In this document: piece by piece, positions 1 to 13,440 of the stretch
How positions within the stretch are numbered: the stretch's first letter is position 1
Layout of the letters: each line of letters starts with the position of its first letter
From: Caprimulgus europaeus
Taxonomy: Eukaryota; Chordata; Aves; Caprimulgiformes; Caprimulgidae
Assembly: GCA_907165065.1 (NCBI GenBank)
Contig: OU015538.1
Span: 21,343,165-21,407,164 of the forward strand
Direction of reading: 5' to 3'
Length of the DNA: 64,000 bases
The notes under the pieces: generated by a model
What the model saw: the letters and a program-made list of their open reading frames with translations, nothing else
Database searches by the model: none
Told to the model about the DNA's origin: nothing
Made by a program: the position numbers and the translations under genes

Positions 1-780
1 GACTTTGCCCATGTCTTCTCCTGAAAATTGTCTGAACAAGAACAAAGCCAGGAGAGCTAAACCAGGAGAGAGCAATCCGGTGGACCCCCCAGTGTGGGTG
101 CTGTGCAGGGGGCTGGGCACGAGTGGGTGCAGAGGAAGGACACAGTCATCCTCCCTTCTTGGATAACCACCCCGGAGTAACTCCTGGTCCTCAGCCTGTG
201 CCGGAGCGTGGGGCGGAGGAGCCAGGGCGCAGGGCAGCCCAACCCGCTTCCTGTGGCTGGTCCTCGGCCACAGCTTTGATCTATTTATAAGGAAAACTGC
301 TGGAACACAGGGAATCGGGGCACTGGCTGGTGCTTGGCTGGGTGATGGAGGCCAAGGGGGAGCAGGGCTTGGCCAGGCTCCTTGGGCACCGAAGGCAGAG
401 GCAGGCAGGGATATGACCCCCTCCCCGTCCCCTCCTGTCCCCTCTGCTCTGGAGGGGACCAGCTGGGGCAGGGCAGAAGCAGCCAGCAGCTCCCAGTCCC
501 GCTTTGGCCCAGGGCTTCAATGGGATTTTGAGCTCTAATCGCATTAGGGGAGGATGTGTTTGCTTCTTCATCTCCGGTTGTTGTGTCCCGCGAGGCCCCC
601 GCGCTGCAGCCCCTTTGTTTGTGAACAGAAAACTCTTCCAGGACCAAAGCCTGGCCGAGAAATCCTGGAGCAGGTTGTAAATCTCCGAGGCCGACGGGCT
701 GACACACACCTGCTGGCTGCTGGTATGCAGCTGGGGAGAGGGGAAAGGGGAAACTTGGGCTTGGTTTGGGGTTTTTTTCC
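1..780. other. GC-rich non-coding DNA, no gene recognised
   Basis: I see no repeat or gene here. The minus strand is open for 195 codons from 872 to 285, but the product is Pro/Ser/Gly-rich, has no recognisable domain and overlaps an equally open second frame. I treat this as chance openness in GC-rich DNA. A short AT-richer patch near 515-560 looks less random but supports no call. Confidence 0.5.
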
Positions 781-1530
781 TTCTTTTTAATAAAACTAGC
801 ATGATTCTCATTCAGCTTTTCAAAAGAAATGCTGTTATTGCAAAGCAAGAGGTGGTGGCTCCCATCAGCCATGGCTTTCCCACCTCTTCAAAGACCAGCA
901 GAGCCTGGGCTGGGTCCCCTTTCCCGCTGCAAAAACTGGGTGGAATGACAGAGATGAGGGGTGATGCTCCTCATGGGGACGGGGCTGTGGGACCAGGAGG
1001 GGCTGTCCCCGCAGGGAGGGCAGGAGGAAGCCCCCAGGATGCTGCAGGGAGGGTGAGCCCAGCGTGGGTGGTGGGCTGTGGGATAAGTGGGAGCTGGTGA
1101 AGTTTCCTGGGACCACAGCAGAGGAAAATCAGCTTTCCAGCAGCGGCCTGCCTGTGGGATACAGCTTTGGGGTGGTTTTTGGTTGGGTGGTTGTTTGTGA
1201 CCACCCTAAACAAAAGGAAAATGGTGTTTGTTCTTCTGGTTTTTTTTCTTTCTCTTTTAAATTCTGTGGGGATAAAACCCTAATACAGCAACAGCAATAG
1301 GTTCCAAACAAAAGATGTTTATTTAATTGGCATCTTTCTGCCACAGGAAAGGAAAAGAAATCTGTGCCGAATTGCAGACCCTAATAAAAGCCTCGTTTTT
1401 GGGGAGTGATTCATTAAGTTTACGGGGAGAGGGTTTAAAAAAATAATTTAAGAAAGAAAAGAAAAAAGGACCAAGATTTCCTGTGCCTGCCTGTAATATT
1501 AAACCTGCTTAAGCTGCGAGGAGATGCCTG
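780..1530. other. Mixed AT-rich intergenic/intronic stretch
   Basis: This stretch has several AT-rich patches (about 780-860, 1230-1520) including AATAAA-like hexamers near 1382, with no open frame worth reporting. A conserved non-coding element is possible around 1290-1430. There is no repeat signature. Confidence 0.3.
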
Positions 1531-3552
1531 TGGATGTAATTGCACGTTTCCCAAAGCCTGCGTCCGCACAGCCGGCTCCACACGGCCGCTGAAGCTGCAG
1601 CGGTTTCCCCAGCTGCAGAGGGGGCAGGAAAAGAGGGGGGGGAATCTGATGGGCAGGAATTTCTGTCCCTTTTCATTTGCCCAGTGTGTGTGAGACACGG
1701 AGTCACTCCTTCGGCCGCCTCTCGCTTTCCTGGAGGCAGATGAAAAGGAGCAAATGGCCACAAGCCCATATGGCCAGTGGTCCCAGCACGCACGCTGCTC
1801 CTCCTCCAGCACTGCAAACTGGGGGGGCTGCTGCGGGTCGGGGCTTTGTTAGGCCCCCCAGCAAATATTAATGAGGGTGAAGCAATTAGGCAATCTCTGA
1901 TGAGTCAGGGTTCAGTCCCTGGTCCATGGGATGGGGGGTGTGCTAAGGGCTCATCGGGGCTCTCTGCCCAGGAGGGGCACGTGGTGGGGCTGGGGGGAGG
2001 AAGGATTTTTCAGCAAAGTGGGGTTTTTGTTGTTGTTTTTATTGGTGAAAAACGCTGATGGGTGGAAATCAAAACCTTTTGTGGAAACAGAATGATTTCA
2101 ATGAAAATGTAGTTAGCGAGGATTTCCTTGAGTTCAGGAGGGACTTTCTCATCAACATGAGTGAGAGCGGCTTCAAAGCCCTGCTCTGCCCGGTTCTCAG
2201 CGTCTCCAGCTGATGCTGTCACAGTTGTCCCCGCCGTGGCCTGGTGCAGAGCCACGTGGCAGCGTGTCTGTGCAGGAGGCTCAGAGCCAAGGCTGGGAGG
2301 GGGGAAATGGGGATCCAGGCACAGGCGAGGCAGGAGCGCGGGCAGGGCTGCGGGAGGGGACGGGCCAGCCCCCTCCCTGCCGTGTCTACATTTCCCTCCT
2401 TCCACTTGACTGAACAATTGCACTCGGCTGAATCACTGGAGGGGAAAGAAGAGCCAGTGACACCCTGTAGTTAGCGATGAGAAAGCTAAATATAGCTCTT
2501 ACTATGGGTTGTGTGATAGAGAAAGGGGAAAATTGAGCAGGCAGGATGCTCAGTCCCTTCGGTTAATCTGGTTACACCCAAAAGCACTGAAGGACCATGC
2601 TCCATTTCCCCGTGCTCTGCCTCCTCCCAGATGCTTTGCTGGGGTCTCTGCCCACCCTGTCTGCACCCCAGCACCCGGATCAGGTCCTCTCCTCGGGTCT
2701 CTGACGTCCTTGTCCAAGAGCTTTCACCTCCTGTGGTGTTTTCTTGCTGGGCTCCAGTCTCAGATCCTCTGCCCACCCCTCAAATACACCTTCCTCATGG
2801 GATGCTCCCGCTCCTGGGTTCATCCTTCCCTGCTACCCCCTCCCCACTCTGTGTCCCCTCCTGCTTCTGCCCGTCCCCAAATCCAGCTCCTGTCCCCTCC
2901 TGCAGCCGGCACAGTGTGAAGAGGCAGGAAAGGATGGATTGGGACCCACAGGAAGGGAGATACTCTTGGCTGATCTATAAACTGTGGTTTGTTTTTTTTT
3001 TCCAGAGACACTTGAAATCAATCAAATTTGGGGCAGATTTCCACAGAAAAAGCAAAAGGCATATCTCTGCAACCAGAGCTGCTTCTTGGGAAATGCTGAG
3101 CATCTGTTCCACATCATGGGAGAGCAAGAACCTCTCAATGAGATAAAATAAATATAATTGGAAATTGACTTGCTGTTTGGGTTTTTTTAAGATAAAGTAA
3201 ATATAATTGGAAATCGAGTCTTTTTTATTTTTTAATACCAACACAGGGTGTTTTCCTGCACTCGTGCTCTCAGCAATGCCTGTGCCCTGGGAGGGGATCG
3301 TTCCCTCAGCTTCTGCCTCAGGCAGATACCAAACATGGGAAATTTCAGCCCAATTGAGTCAGGTCTGGCAAAGCTCTGCACGAGTGACTGCAGAGCCTCC
3401 TGATGGGAAGTGTCAGGCAAACTCCACCACGAGCAGCGGCACCACAGGAACGACCGTGCTCGAAACCCGGAAAGCTGGCAGCGCCCCCCGCTCGCCCTCT
3501 CCTTCACGTTTTGGTGCCACAGAATTTGTGGGGTTTTGTTGCACTGTTCCAC
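1530..3552. other. Non-coding stretch with one isolated acceptor-like site
   Basis: No gene is recognised. At about 2988-3005 a long T tract ends in CAG, resembling a splice acceptor. It is followed by about 140 bp that stay open to a stop at 3146 and then by AATAAA-like sequence (about 3145-3155). The peptide is not recognised. A short non-coding-RNA terminal exon is conceivable, but the support is only this one site. A small AT-rich patch at 1860-1910 is repeat-free. Confidence 0.25.
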
Positions 3553-4321
<769 letters not shown>

Positions 4322-5557
4322 CCCAGTTCCTGGCTCTTGTGGCTGCTCGGCTGGGGTGAAGCATGCCAAGGCTTGGATGACAAATCATCTTGTAGCATCT
4401 GCTGGGAACTGATAAGCCAGGAGCCTGATAAGCCCAACGTGCTGTCCCTGCTGGGCAGTGGGAAGGTGCCTTTGCCAGGCGGTGGGAGACTCTTTCCCCC
4501 ACGGAATCTAGGGATGGAGGCTGGGCTCCAGCCAAGCACCCAAACTGGAAAATCAGGGCGAGGGTTTGGGAGCCTGGGGCAGCCCCTGCCTTTGAGTGTG
4601 GTGTTTTCTTTCCAGGCTGTTGACTATTTTGTGAGGTTAAACACATATGTAAAAGCAAACCACAACCCCAGCTAGTCATTCTGCCTTCAATAAGTGTCTG
4701 CAGTTTTTTGGAAGAGATAACAATGCTGTCTTTGTTTCCTCCTCGCTTCCCTCCCTCCCTACCTCCCTTTTTTCATTCCCTCTCTCCTAGCATGTAAACC
4801 ATGATAGCAACAATATTTCATTCCACAAATAGTCCGGGAAATGGGGCCGAGCACGTGGGGAGGGTGCTGGGAAGGCAAATACCAGCTTGAACCAAAGAGA
4901 CGGGAAAGTCTGTGGAGCACAAGATGCCATCACTCCCCTGTCCATCTACCCAGGCGTGACACGAGCTGGTGTGGTCTCTGTGTGAGCAGGCATAAGGATG
5001 GCCACTAAGCAGTGTGTTTTACAGGGAATGTCACCACACTGCCTGCCTGCCTTTCCTCTCTCCCTGCTCTCAACGGAAAGATCAATCTGGCACAAAATGA
5101 TGGCAGTTGGGTGGAGCAACTCCCTCTGAATTCTGTGGGCAAAGCTCTCCTCCGAGCCCGGCTGTTGTCCAGAATCATAACTGCTTCTTAGAAAGGCCTC
5201 TGCCTTGCTTGGACGTGGTCCAGTGTTTTCCTTCCATGATCAGGCTCGGTGGGCTGCGTTGTCCGCGGTGCCTCGGGGTCAGCGTGGGAACGGGAGGGGG
5301 GGACCAGCCAGCGCCAGCCCAAGAGATTCCTGTTGTGCAACAAGGATCGGGAGCACATAAATAATAGTGTCCAGCTGGAATCCTCAGATGCTCATGAGCC
5401 TTCCCAAAGAGCTGTTGCTCTTGGGCACCAGCACAATATCCTGTTCCTCTGTGTGAGTGACTGCCTACCAGCCCTTGCAGAGACGTGGCTGTCCGGACCA
5501 GCTCTGACAAGGGGGGACACACAACCTCTTCAGACTCCTCAAACTAAGACAGAGGTG
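4322..5557. other. Unique non-coding DNA, no gene recognised
   Basis: Unique sequence of mixed composition. A pyrimidine-rich patch at 4737-4790 and AT-rich text around 4790-4840 are the only departures. No splice-bounded open frame and no repeat family is recognised. Confidence 0.4.
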
Positions 5558-5645
5558 ATGCTCTGATGGTCACCCACAGGCAGAGATGAGGACATGAGAT
5601 GGACCACACTATGCTCTGATGGTTACTCACAGGCAGAGATGAGGA
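5558..5645 (+). repeat. 53-bp tandem duplication, 1.7 copies
   Basis: The 35 bp at 5558-5592 recur at 5611-5645 with two C-to-T differences, giving a period of 53 bp. This is a simple local duplication with no associated gene. Confidence 0.9.
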
Positions 5646-7250
5646 TGAGCTCCCCCACACCTATGCCTGGTCATGGCCATGATGATGCTCACTGAACCCT
5701 TTCACTGAATCACTTCTTCACAGGAGAAGACCTGCTGTGTAGTATCAAAACCAACCTGGCACCCTCAGCACCTTCAGTGACTCCAGCTAGTTCACACGTG
5801 GGCTTTGGGGACTCAGGGTGGCCCTCTCACCCCAGCACCTCCCAAATTAGGCTTTGGTTCTCCAACACAGACACCTAGCTAAGTGTCACCAATTTTAAGG
5901 CCAGAGGACACTTGTACCCACACATATTTCTGGATAAACAATCAAGTAGACTATAAAGGAATGGGGCTGTAGAGTGAGCAGGGTAAGGAGATGCTTCCTG
6001 TCACTATGAGGACTCCTTCACCATCCCTAGAGCCATGCTGGGATGAATCAGTCTAGAACTGACCCAGGTTCTGCTTCACCCAGAGCTGGGCGACCTCAGA
6101 GCCAGGGATTTCAAAGCTGTGTCTTGTTTGTGTGAAAATCTCTTTTATACAAAAGTGGGACACTTGTCCTTGCTCGGTAGGGTAACAGTGGGAAGGGTTG
6201 GATCCCATGGAATTTGGGGTTGGATTTTGCACACAGATGGATTTTGCTCTATATCCTGATCCAAAAGAAGGATGGAACCTTAATGGAGAAGTGTCCTGCT
6301 ATCATCAAACAAAGATTTCAGTAAGCCTAGAGCTGCAACTTTGGTCTGAAATAAATCAATCAGTTCCTGAAAATAACACCCATATTTCAGTATGTCTCAT
6401 TTAATGCAATTTTGGAAATGCATCGTGGCCCTTCCCTGGGAGGTCAGGCTCCAGCACTAACCACTGCCTTTGAATACAGCGCTGGGAGCTCAGCCTGGAA
6501 GCTTGCTGTTTGCAGTGCTGATAAATTCCCTCATGGAGACCACCGAGGGGACTGCCCCATCCCTGACTGCTCCCTGGATCCTCTGGTATCAGACCAGGCT
6601 GAAGGGAAAACACTCTGGATGAAGCCCTGGGAGGTGAGGTGGTGACTGAGGAACACTGAGGGACATGGGGAACCTCAACAGCCTCTGGCAGAGTGTGAAT
6701 AAAATCGGGCCAGAGGTTTTCCACCAAGCAGTCCCTCACACAAGCCGTGCCCACCACAGCATCCACCCGGGGATGGTGGATGATCCCATCCCGCCGGATC
6801 CCGGAGCTGCACCGGAGCAACTCGCTCCTCACCACACGTTCCTCCTCCTCAGCATCCCGCTGCTCTGCAGTGCCAGTCATGTCAGAGTTGTTTTCTTGGT
6901 TCACACTCTCAATTTCATGTGACAGAAGAACAGTTAATATATTTTTTTATATTTTGTGTACTTTATTGGTGCTCATCAGCATACTCGGCTATCGCTGAAA
7001 TCAAGCTTTTGCCTGGAGCTAGAACAAATTATTTCCTCTTATTAAAACAAACTTTTGATTCATGTTGAAAGAAATTTATTTGAATTTTTACTTTGCTGGA
7101 AATTTAACTTTTTTATGGAAACCCAGAATAAATGTTGGTGTTGCCTGCAGACTGAAAAATCTGGTTTCTGGTCAGATCAGGGGTATGTGTTCCCACACAG
7201 AATAATAACCCCGTGTTACTGACCAGCAGCATCATGGGCAGATCTGATGC
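5646..7250. other. Non-coding stretch with an open minus-strand frame
   Basis: The minus strand is open for 167 codons from 6904 to 6401. Its N-terminal half (about 6650-6890) has balanced, coding-like composition with a charged Glu/Arg start, but no domain is recognised and no good splice sites flank it. 6900-7150 is AT-rich and repeat-free. I do not call a gene. Confidence 0.3.
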
Positions 7251-9890
7251 ATAAATACGTTAAACCAGCTACAGAAGGAACCAAAATGACCCGAGTTTAT
7301 GTGGCCAATACAGCAGCACAGAGCCAAATGGATCTGCCCAACATCCTAACTGCAGCGGAGCAATCTGAGCGGGACCAGACTGCTTTAATTTGTATTTAAA
7401 ACCTTCCCCGCTGCAGAGAGTCCCTTTGGTGCAAGGAGGGGTGGGCTGGGGGGCACCGGGGATGCCAGGGAAGCTCTGGTGTGGCTGGAGCAGGGGCTGA
7501 GGTACCAGCAGGGTCCCCGATGAGGGGCTGAGGAAGGGGAAGGTGCTCAGGAAGCTTGGGGAGGAGAATTGGGAGCAAAGGGGTGTCATGAGCACAGAGG
7601 GGGAAAGCAGGCTGACTCCGCACTAGCAGCTGGTGGAGGGTCTGTGCTCGCTGCCGGTGCCTGCACGGGGGCAGGGTCGTTAATCTGGCACCCGGAGATG
7701 TGTCTGAGATTTTATTTATTAGAAATGAACCTTTTTCCATCCGCTGCTACCCTGAAAAAAAATAATAATAAAAAAAAGAGCAAAAGAAAAAAAAACAACA
7801 ACCAAACCTCTTAGGCTCATTAAAGGCAAATGTTCCCACTTAGGAAAAACTGAGGCTTTTTTCACCCGCTGCTTATAAGAAACAGCAGACAGGGGCGTTC
7901 CGCCCATCCCCGTCCCCTCCTCCCCTCCCGCACCCCCTCGGGGCGCCGCGCACCCACGGCCCCGCAGCTCCATCGAGCACAGCGGCGGGAGAACGCACAC
8001 CAGTCACACCAGTTCGGCCGTTCTGGCACGTTCTGGCTGTGGTGTCCACAAAAGTGCCATCAGAAGAGGCTGCTGTGGGCTCTCAGCACCCTCTTTGTCT
8101 TGAGATGCTCTGAGTTATTGAGTAACGGGGGGACAGAAGACCTTCGACCGACCCAGAGCTGGGCAGTGGCAGTGGGTGCTCTGCAGAAGGGCTGTGTCCC
8201 ACCACAGGGTGATGGAGGGACCCCAGCATCTGCCCAGATGTCCTCACCCTCATGGAGATCCTGGTCCTCTCAGGGACTGAGCTGATTTGCAACATCTCAA
8301 GGTGAAAAAACGTCCATGTTCTCTTTGGGACACAGGAGGAAATGTGAAGTGAAATTGTGGTTTAAAAGCTGCCCAGCCTGGAGGAGCCCAGCCAGGGTCC
8401 CCATCTCCGGGTGGCAGGACCAGAGCTGGGAGCTGAGCCCACCCAGGAGCAGCCTTTGTGCAGCCTCTGGCCACCTCCCACTGTCCCCAGGCTCCAAAAC
8501 CCTGCAGGGAATGGGAACGGGAGCTCCAGCACCGGGAGGGAGAAACTGATGGGATCCCAGCTGGCAAAGGGCAAAAGTGGTCACAGATGAGACCTGTGCA
8601 GAGAAAGGGGCTTGGGGGAAAGATGTCTTCTGGAAAGGTCCAGGGAGAGGGGGGCAACCAGGCAGGGGGTGGGTGGGTGGAAGGGAAGGGCTCTGGGGGC
8701 ATTCAATGGAAACCTGCCTCCATGGGGCATGAAAATAAGCTTTGTTTTAAAAAGCAAACAAGCAAACACATGTCCAGCCCCTAAATACAAACTCTCAAAG
8801 TTATTATTTATTATTCCTACTAAGGCAACACTCAGGGATTTCTCTGGGTTGAAAGGGTTCCCTGTGCTCAGCTTTGTAGCAATATGGAGCAGGAGACAAG
8901 CCTTTAGCAGGAGATCAGACACAACAAATCAGAGCAGGGAGGAAGAATGAAGGGTGGGAAGACAAAGGAAACAATAACAAGGCTGTGTGTTTGCTCTTGC
9001 CAGCTATGTACACATCAAGAGGGGTCTGAACGGCGGAGGGTTTAGCAACTTTTCTGTAAACCCAGCTTTGAGCAAGAATAAAGTGGAAATAAATAAAAAC
9101 ATTTCAATTAATGGAGCTGTACCACTCCCCTCCTCACGGCTTCTATCCAAGTGCTCTTTGCAAGCAAGAACGTTTCTGCTGTGCTCCATCCTTGCATACT
9201 AATGCAGCAGTGCTGTGAAACCAAGAGCTCACACCACCTCCCATTTACCATTAAAGTGTGATTACGGTCAGGAAAGTGATTTTGCAAAGGGAAAAAACAC
9301 ACTATCGTCGCCGTAACAGCTCCTGGTTCCACGCTGCTTCCTCCTCCCTGGCTGCTGGGTGTAAATGTGCTCTGCTTACAGCCTGGAGCACCAGTTCCCA
9401 TCTGCTGCTGCCCCTGCCCAGGTCCATGGCTGAGAATCAAGGGGGTTCCTGACTCCCCTCCCTACGCTGTCCCACCCCCATGGGGATAAAGATTTGGGGA
9501 TGGTGGGAAGCGATCTCCATGCTGGCTCCCTGCAGCCCCAGGACCCAGGGACAGGAGGGGGATCCATGGTGCTGGGGGGGTTCGTGCAGTTGCTTTTCTG
9601 TCCATAACCCTTGTGCAACCTCATCACCACCTGGAAACACAACTCACCAGCTTGTGATGAACTATCCTTGATTAACAGAACTGTGCTGCTGTCCCAGGCT
9701 ACGAGGGGAGGGTGAGAGTGAAGGGTTTGGGGCGTGGGGGGACCCGAGATGGTGTTGTCTTGCCCTTCCACCAGCACAGCAAAACCTCCTGCCTTGAGCA
9801 CTGCTCTGGTTTTCCCTGTGCCTCTAGCAAAGCTCCAATTGAAGGCAAGCAGAGATTTTAAAAGAAAAAAGAAGAAATCCCCCTGATTAT
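7251..9890. other. Unique non-coding DNA with A-rich and GC-rich patches
   Basis: 7750-7805 is an A-rich tract. 7880-8010 is GC- and CpG-rich and could be a small CpG patch. The remainder is unique sequence without repeat signature or convincing open frame. Confidence 0.4.
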
Positions 9891-10430
9891 TACTTTTTCA
9901 GGGTTGGGGAGAGTTGTACAAAGCGCAGAGGAAGAAATATTTCTTCCAGGTAAACAGCCAGCCCTGCTGAAGTCAAAACGGATTTGACTACCCACTTCAG
10001 AGGAGGCAGATTCTCACTCCGTGTCTTCTCAGTCTGCTTCACACCGAGCAGGAATCTTCAGGAGCTTTGAAGGGGTCAGGCTCCTGCTGGGACAGGTACA
10101 CTTCTCGGTGGGAAGCAACCTGAGCCGCTGTCTCTGCCTCACCGTTGTGCTGACGGTTGTTTCCAGGGAAGAAGAAAGGAGAGAGCTTCCACGCAGGGTG
10201 GGTGGCACGAGGAAAGCGTTTAAGGGAGGGAGAGCAGCAGTGAGAGGAGCCCAGGGCATGGTGGGATGGGGAGCATGCAGAGATGAAGGTGGGATGGGGA
10301 AGCACCGAGGGTGAGGACCAGGCTGGAGGGTGGGTACAATGGGGTAAGTGAGAGGGAATCAGATGTTCAGCACATGGCCCGTGAAGACCTGTGAATGTTC
10401 TCAGCAGATTGAATTTTGCCTGTGATACTG
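9891..10430. other. Unique non-coding DNA, possible ancient repeat trace at 9960-10020
   Basis: The stretch at about 9960-10020 carries the words TGAAGTCAA and TTTGACT flanking a short interval. This resembles very old interspersed repeats seen across amniotes, which I infer only from memory of that pattern. No gene is recognised. Confidence 0.2.
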
Positions 10431-11310
10431 GATTTTCCTTCTTATCAGTGACCCACCAGTCCATAGAGGCACTTCTGACCTTTCTTCTCCCAGAAGCAGG
10501 AGGTTTGTGCTACCTCAGCCTTTTTTCCACCACTCGCCCTCGTTACTTGGGCATCGTCTCTGCCTCAGACCCCAGCGCAGGCTGTGCCTCCAGCATACCT
10601 CTGCCTCACTTCATAACTCCAAGGTATGACCTTGCCTCTCCATCTCCAGCTGAGGCTTCCAGGCTGTTATCTTCTCATGACTTATTTCTTGACACATCCT
10701 TTTCTCCAGCTGTAACAAATGGGAGGGCAGCCTGCTCATATCCATCCAGAAGGCTGTTATCAAGATAATTTTTCTGGCCCTTCACTGGGACTGCAGCCAA
10801 CCATAGCTTTCCTTTTCCTCACTGGATCCACCTTTTCACTCCCATCCAAAAAGGTGTTTGTCTTCATCTATCAGCCCCTCCTGAAGCCAACTCCTCCCCC
10901 ATCACTCTCTCAGACAGAAGTGCAGGGTCAGCTCTGCCTCTTCCAACCTGCCATAACCAGCTTTTATCATTCACTTACCTACATTTGCAAAGGTAGAAGG
11001 TTCACTGAGATATCTGATTGTGCTTCTTCAGGTCCCTTGGTAAAGGGCTCCCCTGCTGCACTGGCTGTACAAGACGTGGGTGCAGATATCCCAGGCTGCT
11101 GCCTGTCCAGGGAAGGATGCTCTCCCCTTGCTCTCTTTCTCTCTGCTCATCTATCCCCTCCTGCCCTCTACTCCAAGTGCAATAATCTGGAGGTACCTGC
11201 CATCTCTTGCCTTGGGCAGCCCCAGCTCAGTGTTACCCTGGTGTATGATGTAGCTGCATGCTACGATAAAGCAGATAAAACCAATAACAATAATTAATAC
11301 GACATCTGGG
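10430..11310 (+). mobile_element. Possible ancient L2/CR1-like LINE relic
   Basis: A pyrimidine-rich stretch unlike its neighbours. Around 10744-10800 the plus strand reads IQKAVIKIIFLALHWDCSQ in one frame. This resembles the region of L2-clade reverse-transcriptase proteins where 'QNAAARLI-F-L--HWDHVTP'-type text occurs. Two overlapping plus-strand frames are open (10391-10768 and 10719-11297), as if one decayed frame had been shifted. No catalytic motif is visible. It could equally be unique sequence. Confidence 0.25.
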
Positions 11311-11617
11311 CAGCTGCAGGGGAATTATGGCACGTTGGATAAATGTGAGGTTTGGTTTCTGGATAATGTCCTCCTAGACAGCAGAACAGGCGGCCAGAAA
11401 TGTCCCTCAGAGTGCACAGCAAGAGCAGGGTGTTAAGGAATCACAACTTTGGTGCTATCTGTTTGGTAAATGTGACCGTGTGAGTTCTGTCACCCGGTTC
11501 AGCGTCTCTGTGCTGGGTTAATTTTACACCTCGTAGTGAGGGACGACAGTGAGCGCCTGTGTCAGGGCTCCGTGCACAGCTAGGGTGACAGTCTCATGTA
11601 GGAGGGACACGGGGTTG

Positions 11618-11850
11618 CAGCAGAATCCCAGAGTGGCCTGGACTGGCAAAGCCCTTTAAGCTCATTGAGTCCAACCATGAACCCAACACTGACCAGTCCC
11701 CACTGACCCATGTCCCTCAGCACTGTGTCTACACGACTCTTCAATCCCTCCAGGGATGGGGACTCCACCACTGCCCTGGGCAGCCCCTTCCCATGCCTCA
11801 GAACCCTTTCAGCAAGGAAATTCTTCCTCATGCCATTCCTCAGGCTCACT
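11618..11850 (-). mobile_element. CR1 LINE fragment (3' end), minus strand
   Basis: The plus strand opens with the antisense CR1 3' end (GAATCCCAGAGTGGCCTGG, then GAGTCCAACCATGAACCC). On the minus strand it translates to the ORF2 C-terminal text RKNFLAERVLRHGKGLPRAV. The copy is 5'-truncated at about 11850. It is nearly identical to the matching part of the copy at 31731-32230, so both are relatively young members of one subfamily. Confidence 0.9.
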
Positions 11851-12060
11851 CCCAAATGTAGTGCTTCAAAGGGCAGCAGGGACAGTGCAGACATCCCCTG
11901 GATGCTGTCCTGCTGCTCTAGAGTTTCTGAAGTTTTCTTGTGTTTTAATCTTTTTCTGTTGTCAAATTATTTCACTTCAAGTGGTTTGGCATCTGTCTCC
12001 CTGCTATAGCCAGCATTTCCGTGTGCTTGCAGGAGGACTGGCTGCCCTTTGACTCTGCTG
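11851..12060. other. Short unique spacer
   Basis: Unique sequence between the CR1 fragment and the AT-rich block; nothing is recognised. Confidence 0.4.
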
Positions 12061-12420
12061 ACACCCCCAGGCTTGTCCTCATTAATCAAAGGAAGTGCCA
12101 ATTAACCAGGATTAGTGATAGTGCTGAAAAATTGAGAATAGGAAGCCTGATGTGTAAACAGAGCCATAAAAACTCAGCACACACAAACACACACGCAGAG
12201 AGCAGCCTCACTCCGAGATCCTCGGGCTGGAGAAATGCTCCTATAAATCAAGGGGAAAGCTGTGGGAATTAGGACAATAAACCGAGGGGCAGAGCCTGCT
12301 GCTCTCCCTCGCCTTGCCTTGCACCTTGTTCTTTGAGCCACCCCATTGATTTCACCGGGGCTCTCCACGGAGTAAGTCATTGCTAAGTATGAATAATTGG
12401 TCTGGCAAGCAGCCCTGGGG
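12060..12420. promoter_or_regulatory. Candidate conserved non-coding element
   Basis: A repeat-free, AT-richer block with ATTAATC, CAATTAAC and GGACAATAAA words (homeodomain- and SOX-like cores) and a short CA-rich tract at 12177-12198. The regulatory role is inferred from composition and motif density only. Confidence 0.25.
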
Positions 12421-13100
12421 GCACGGGTGATGGATGAACTTTAACTTTCACAAGTTAGATGAGACCCAGACTGGCTGAAATGAGAAAGGTGCTGACTTTC
12501 CTCCCTCACCTGGAATTGGAATGGAAATGAAACTCTTTTCAAGATAATGCAGCCAGCTCCGTTCTCATTGCTGCCCGGTGCTCAGCGCCTGCACGGTGCA
12601 CGCACTCTGCACACGTTTCAGGCAGCCGCCTCCTGGGAGCCGTTCCCAGTTCCCAATCACCCGCTCCTCTGCCTGCCCCGTTCCTCACAGTGTGACTCAC
12701 TCAGACCTTGGCAAAACTTGTTCCCAGAGGAAGGCAGAGCACTTTCAGTGGGATGCTTTTCTCCCTCCAGTTGTTGTAGGACTGGGTTGAGCTCCTGGGT
12801 CTTTAGATCAACTACTGCCATGTCAGCACCCAACCCTTCAAGGTGGGTTAGACTTGAGGGGTCTGTGGAGCATTACTGCACCCACCACCACCAGCTGAAG
12901 GTGCCTTTCCATCTCCCTGGAGGAAACAACACCTCTGTGTAAAAGTTCCAAAGTAAAGGATCAAAAACCAGAGGAGAAGTCAGAAATCATGGAGTGTATC
13001 AGCAGGGTTCACAGTCTCTGGGACACCCCATGGGAGCACACCACGTCCCTCAGCCAGAGCGTCGTGTTCCGCCTCTGTCGATGGCCAACGAGATCATTGA
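12421..13100. other. Unique non-coding DNA, no gene recognised
   Basis: The plus strand is open at 12547-12942, but the translation is compositionally unremarkable and lacks flanking splice or start context. No repeat is recognised. Confidence 0.4.
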
Positions 13101-13440
13101 ATGTCCTATAATGCGCTGGAGTTTATGAAATGATAAAGCTGAGCGAAACACTTCAGCCTCATGGAAGCAAAATATTTAGAGAAGGCTTTTCAGTGTTTAT
13201 AGTAGGAGTTTGGAATTTTTATTTCATTGGGAATTTGGAGCTGCTAACACTGTTGCTCAAATATGGGATGAAAGAAAACTCTGAACCAGTGATATTTTTG
13301 GCTGAATGAGAATTTTGTATCGCAGCCAGCTCTAATAGTCTTGTCTTGTTTTCCTCCAAGCAGAAGATAAATGAGAAAGCTTTTAACTTTCCCAAAGAAA
13401 GCTAGAACAAAATTTCTAGCCCAAGTTTTCAGAGGATGAA
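13100..13440. promoter_or_regulatory. Candidate conserved non-coding element
   Basis: An AT-rich, repeat-free block standing out from GC-rich flanks. It includes ATGAAATGATAAAG and TTTATTTCATTGG words. Only composition supports the call. Confidence 0.2.

Noticed and set aside
285..872. 195-codon minus-strand open frame as a gene
   Set aside because: Low-complexity Pro/Ser/Gly composition, competing open frame, no domain and no splice context.
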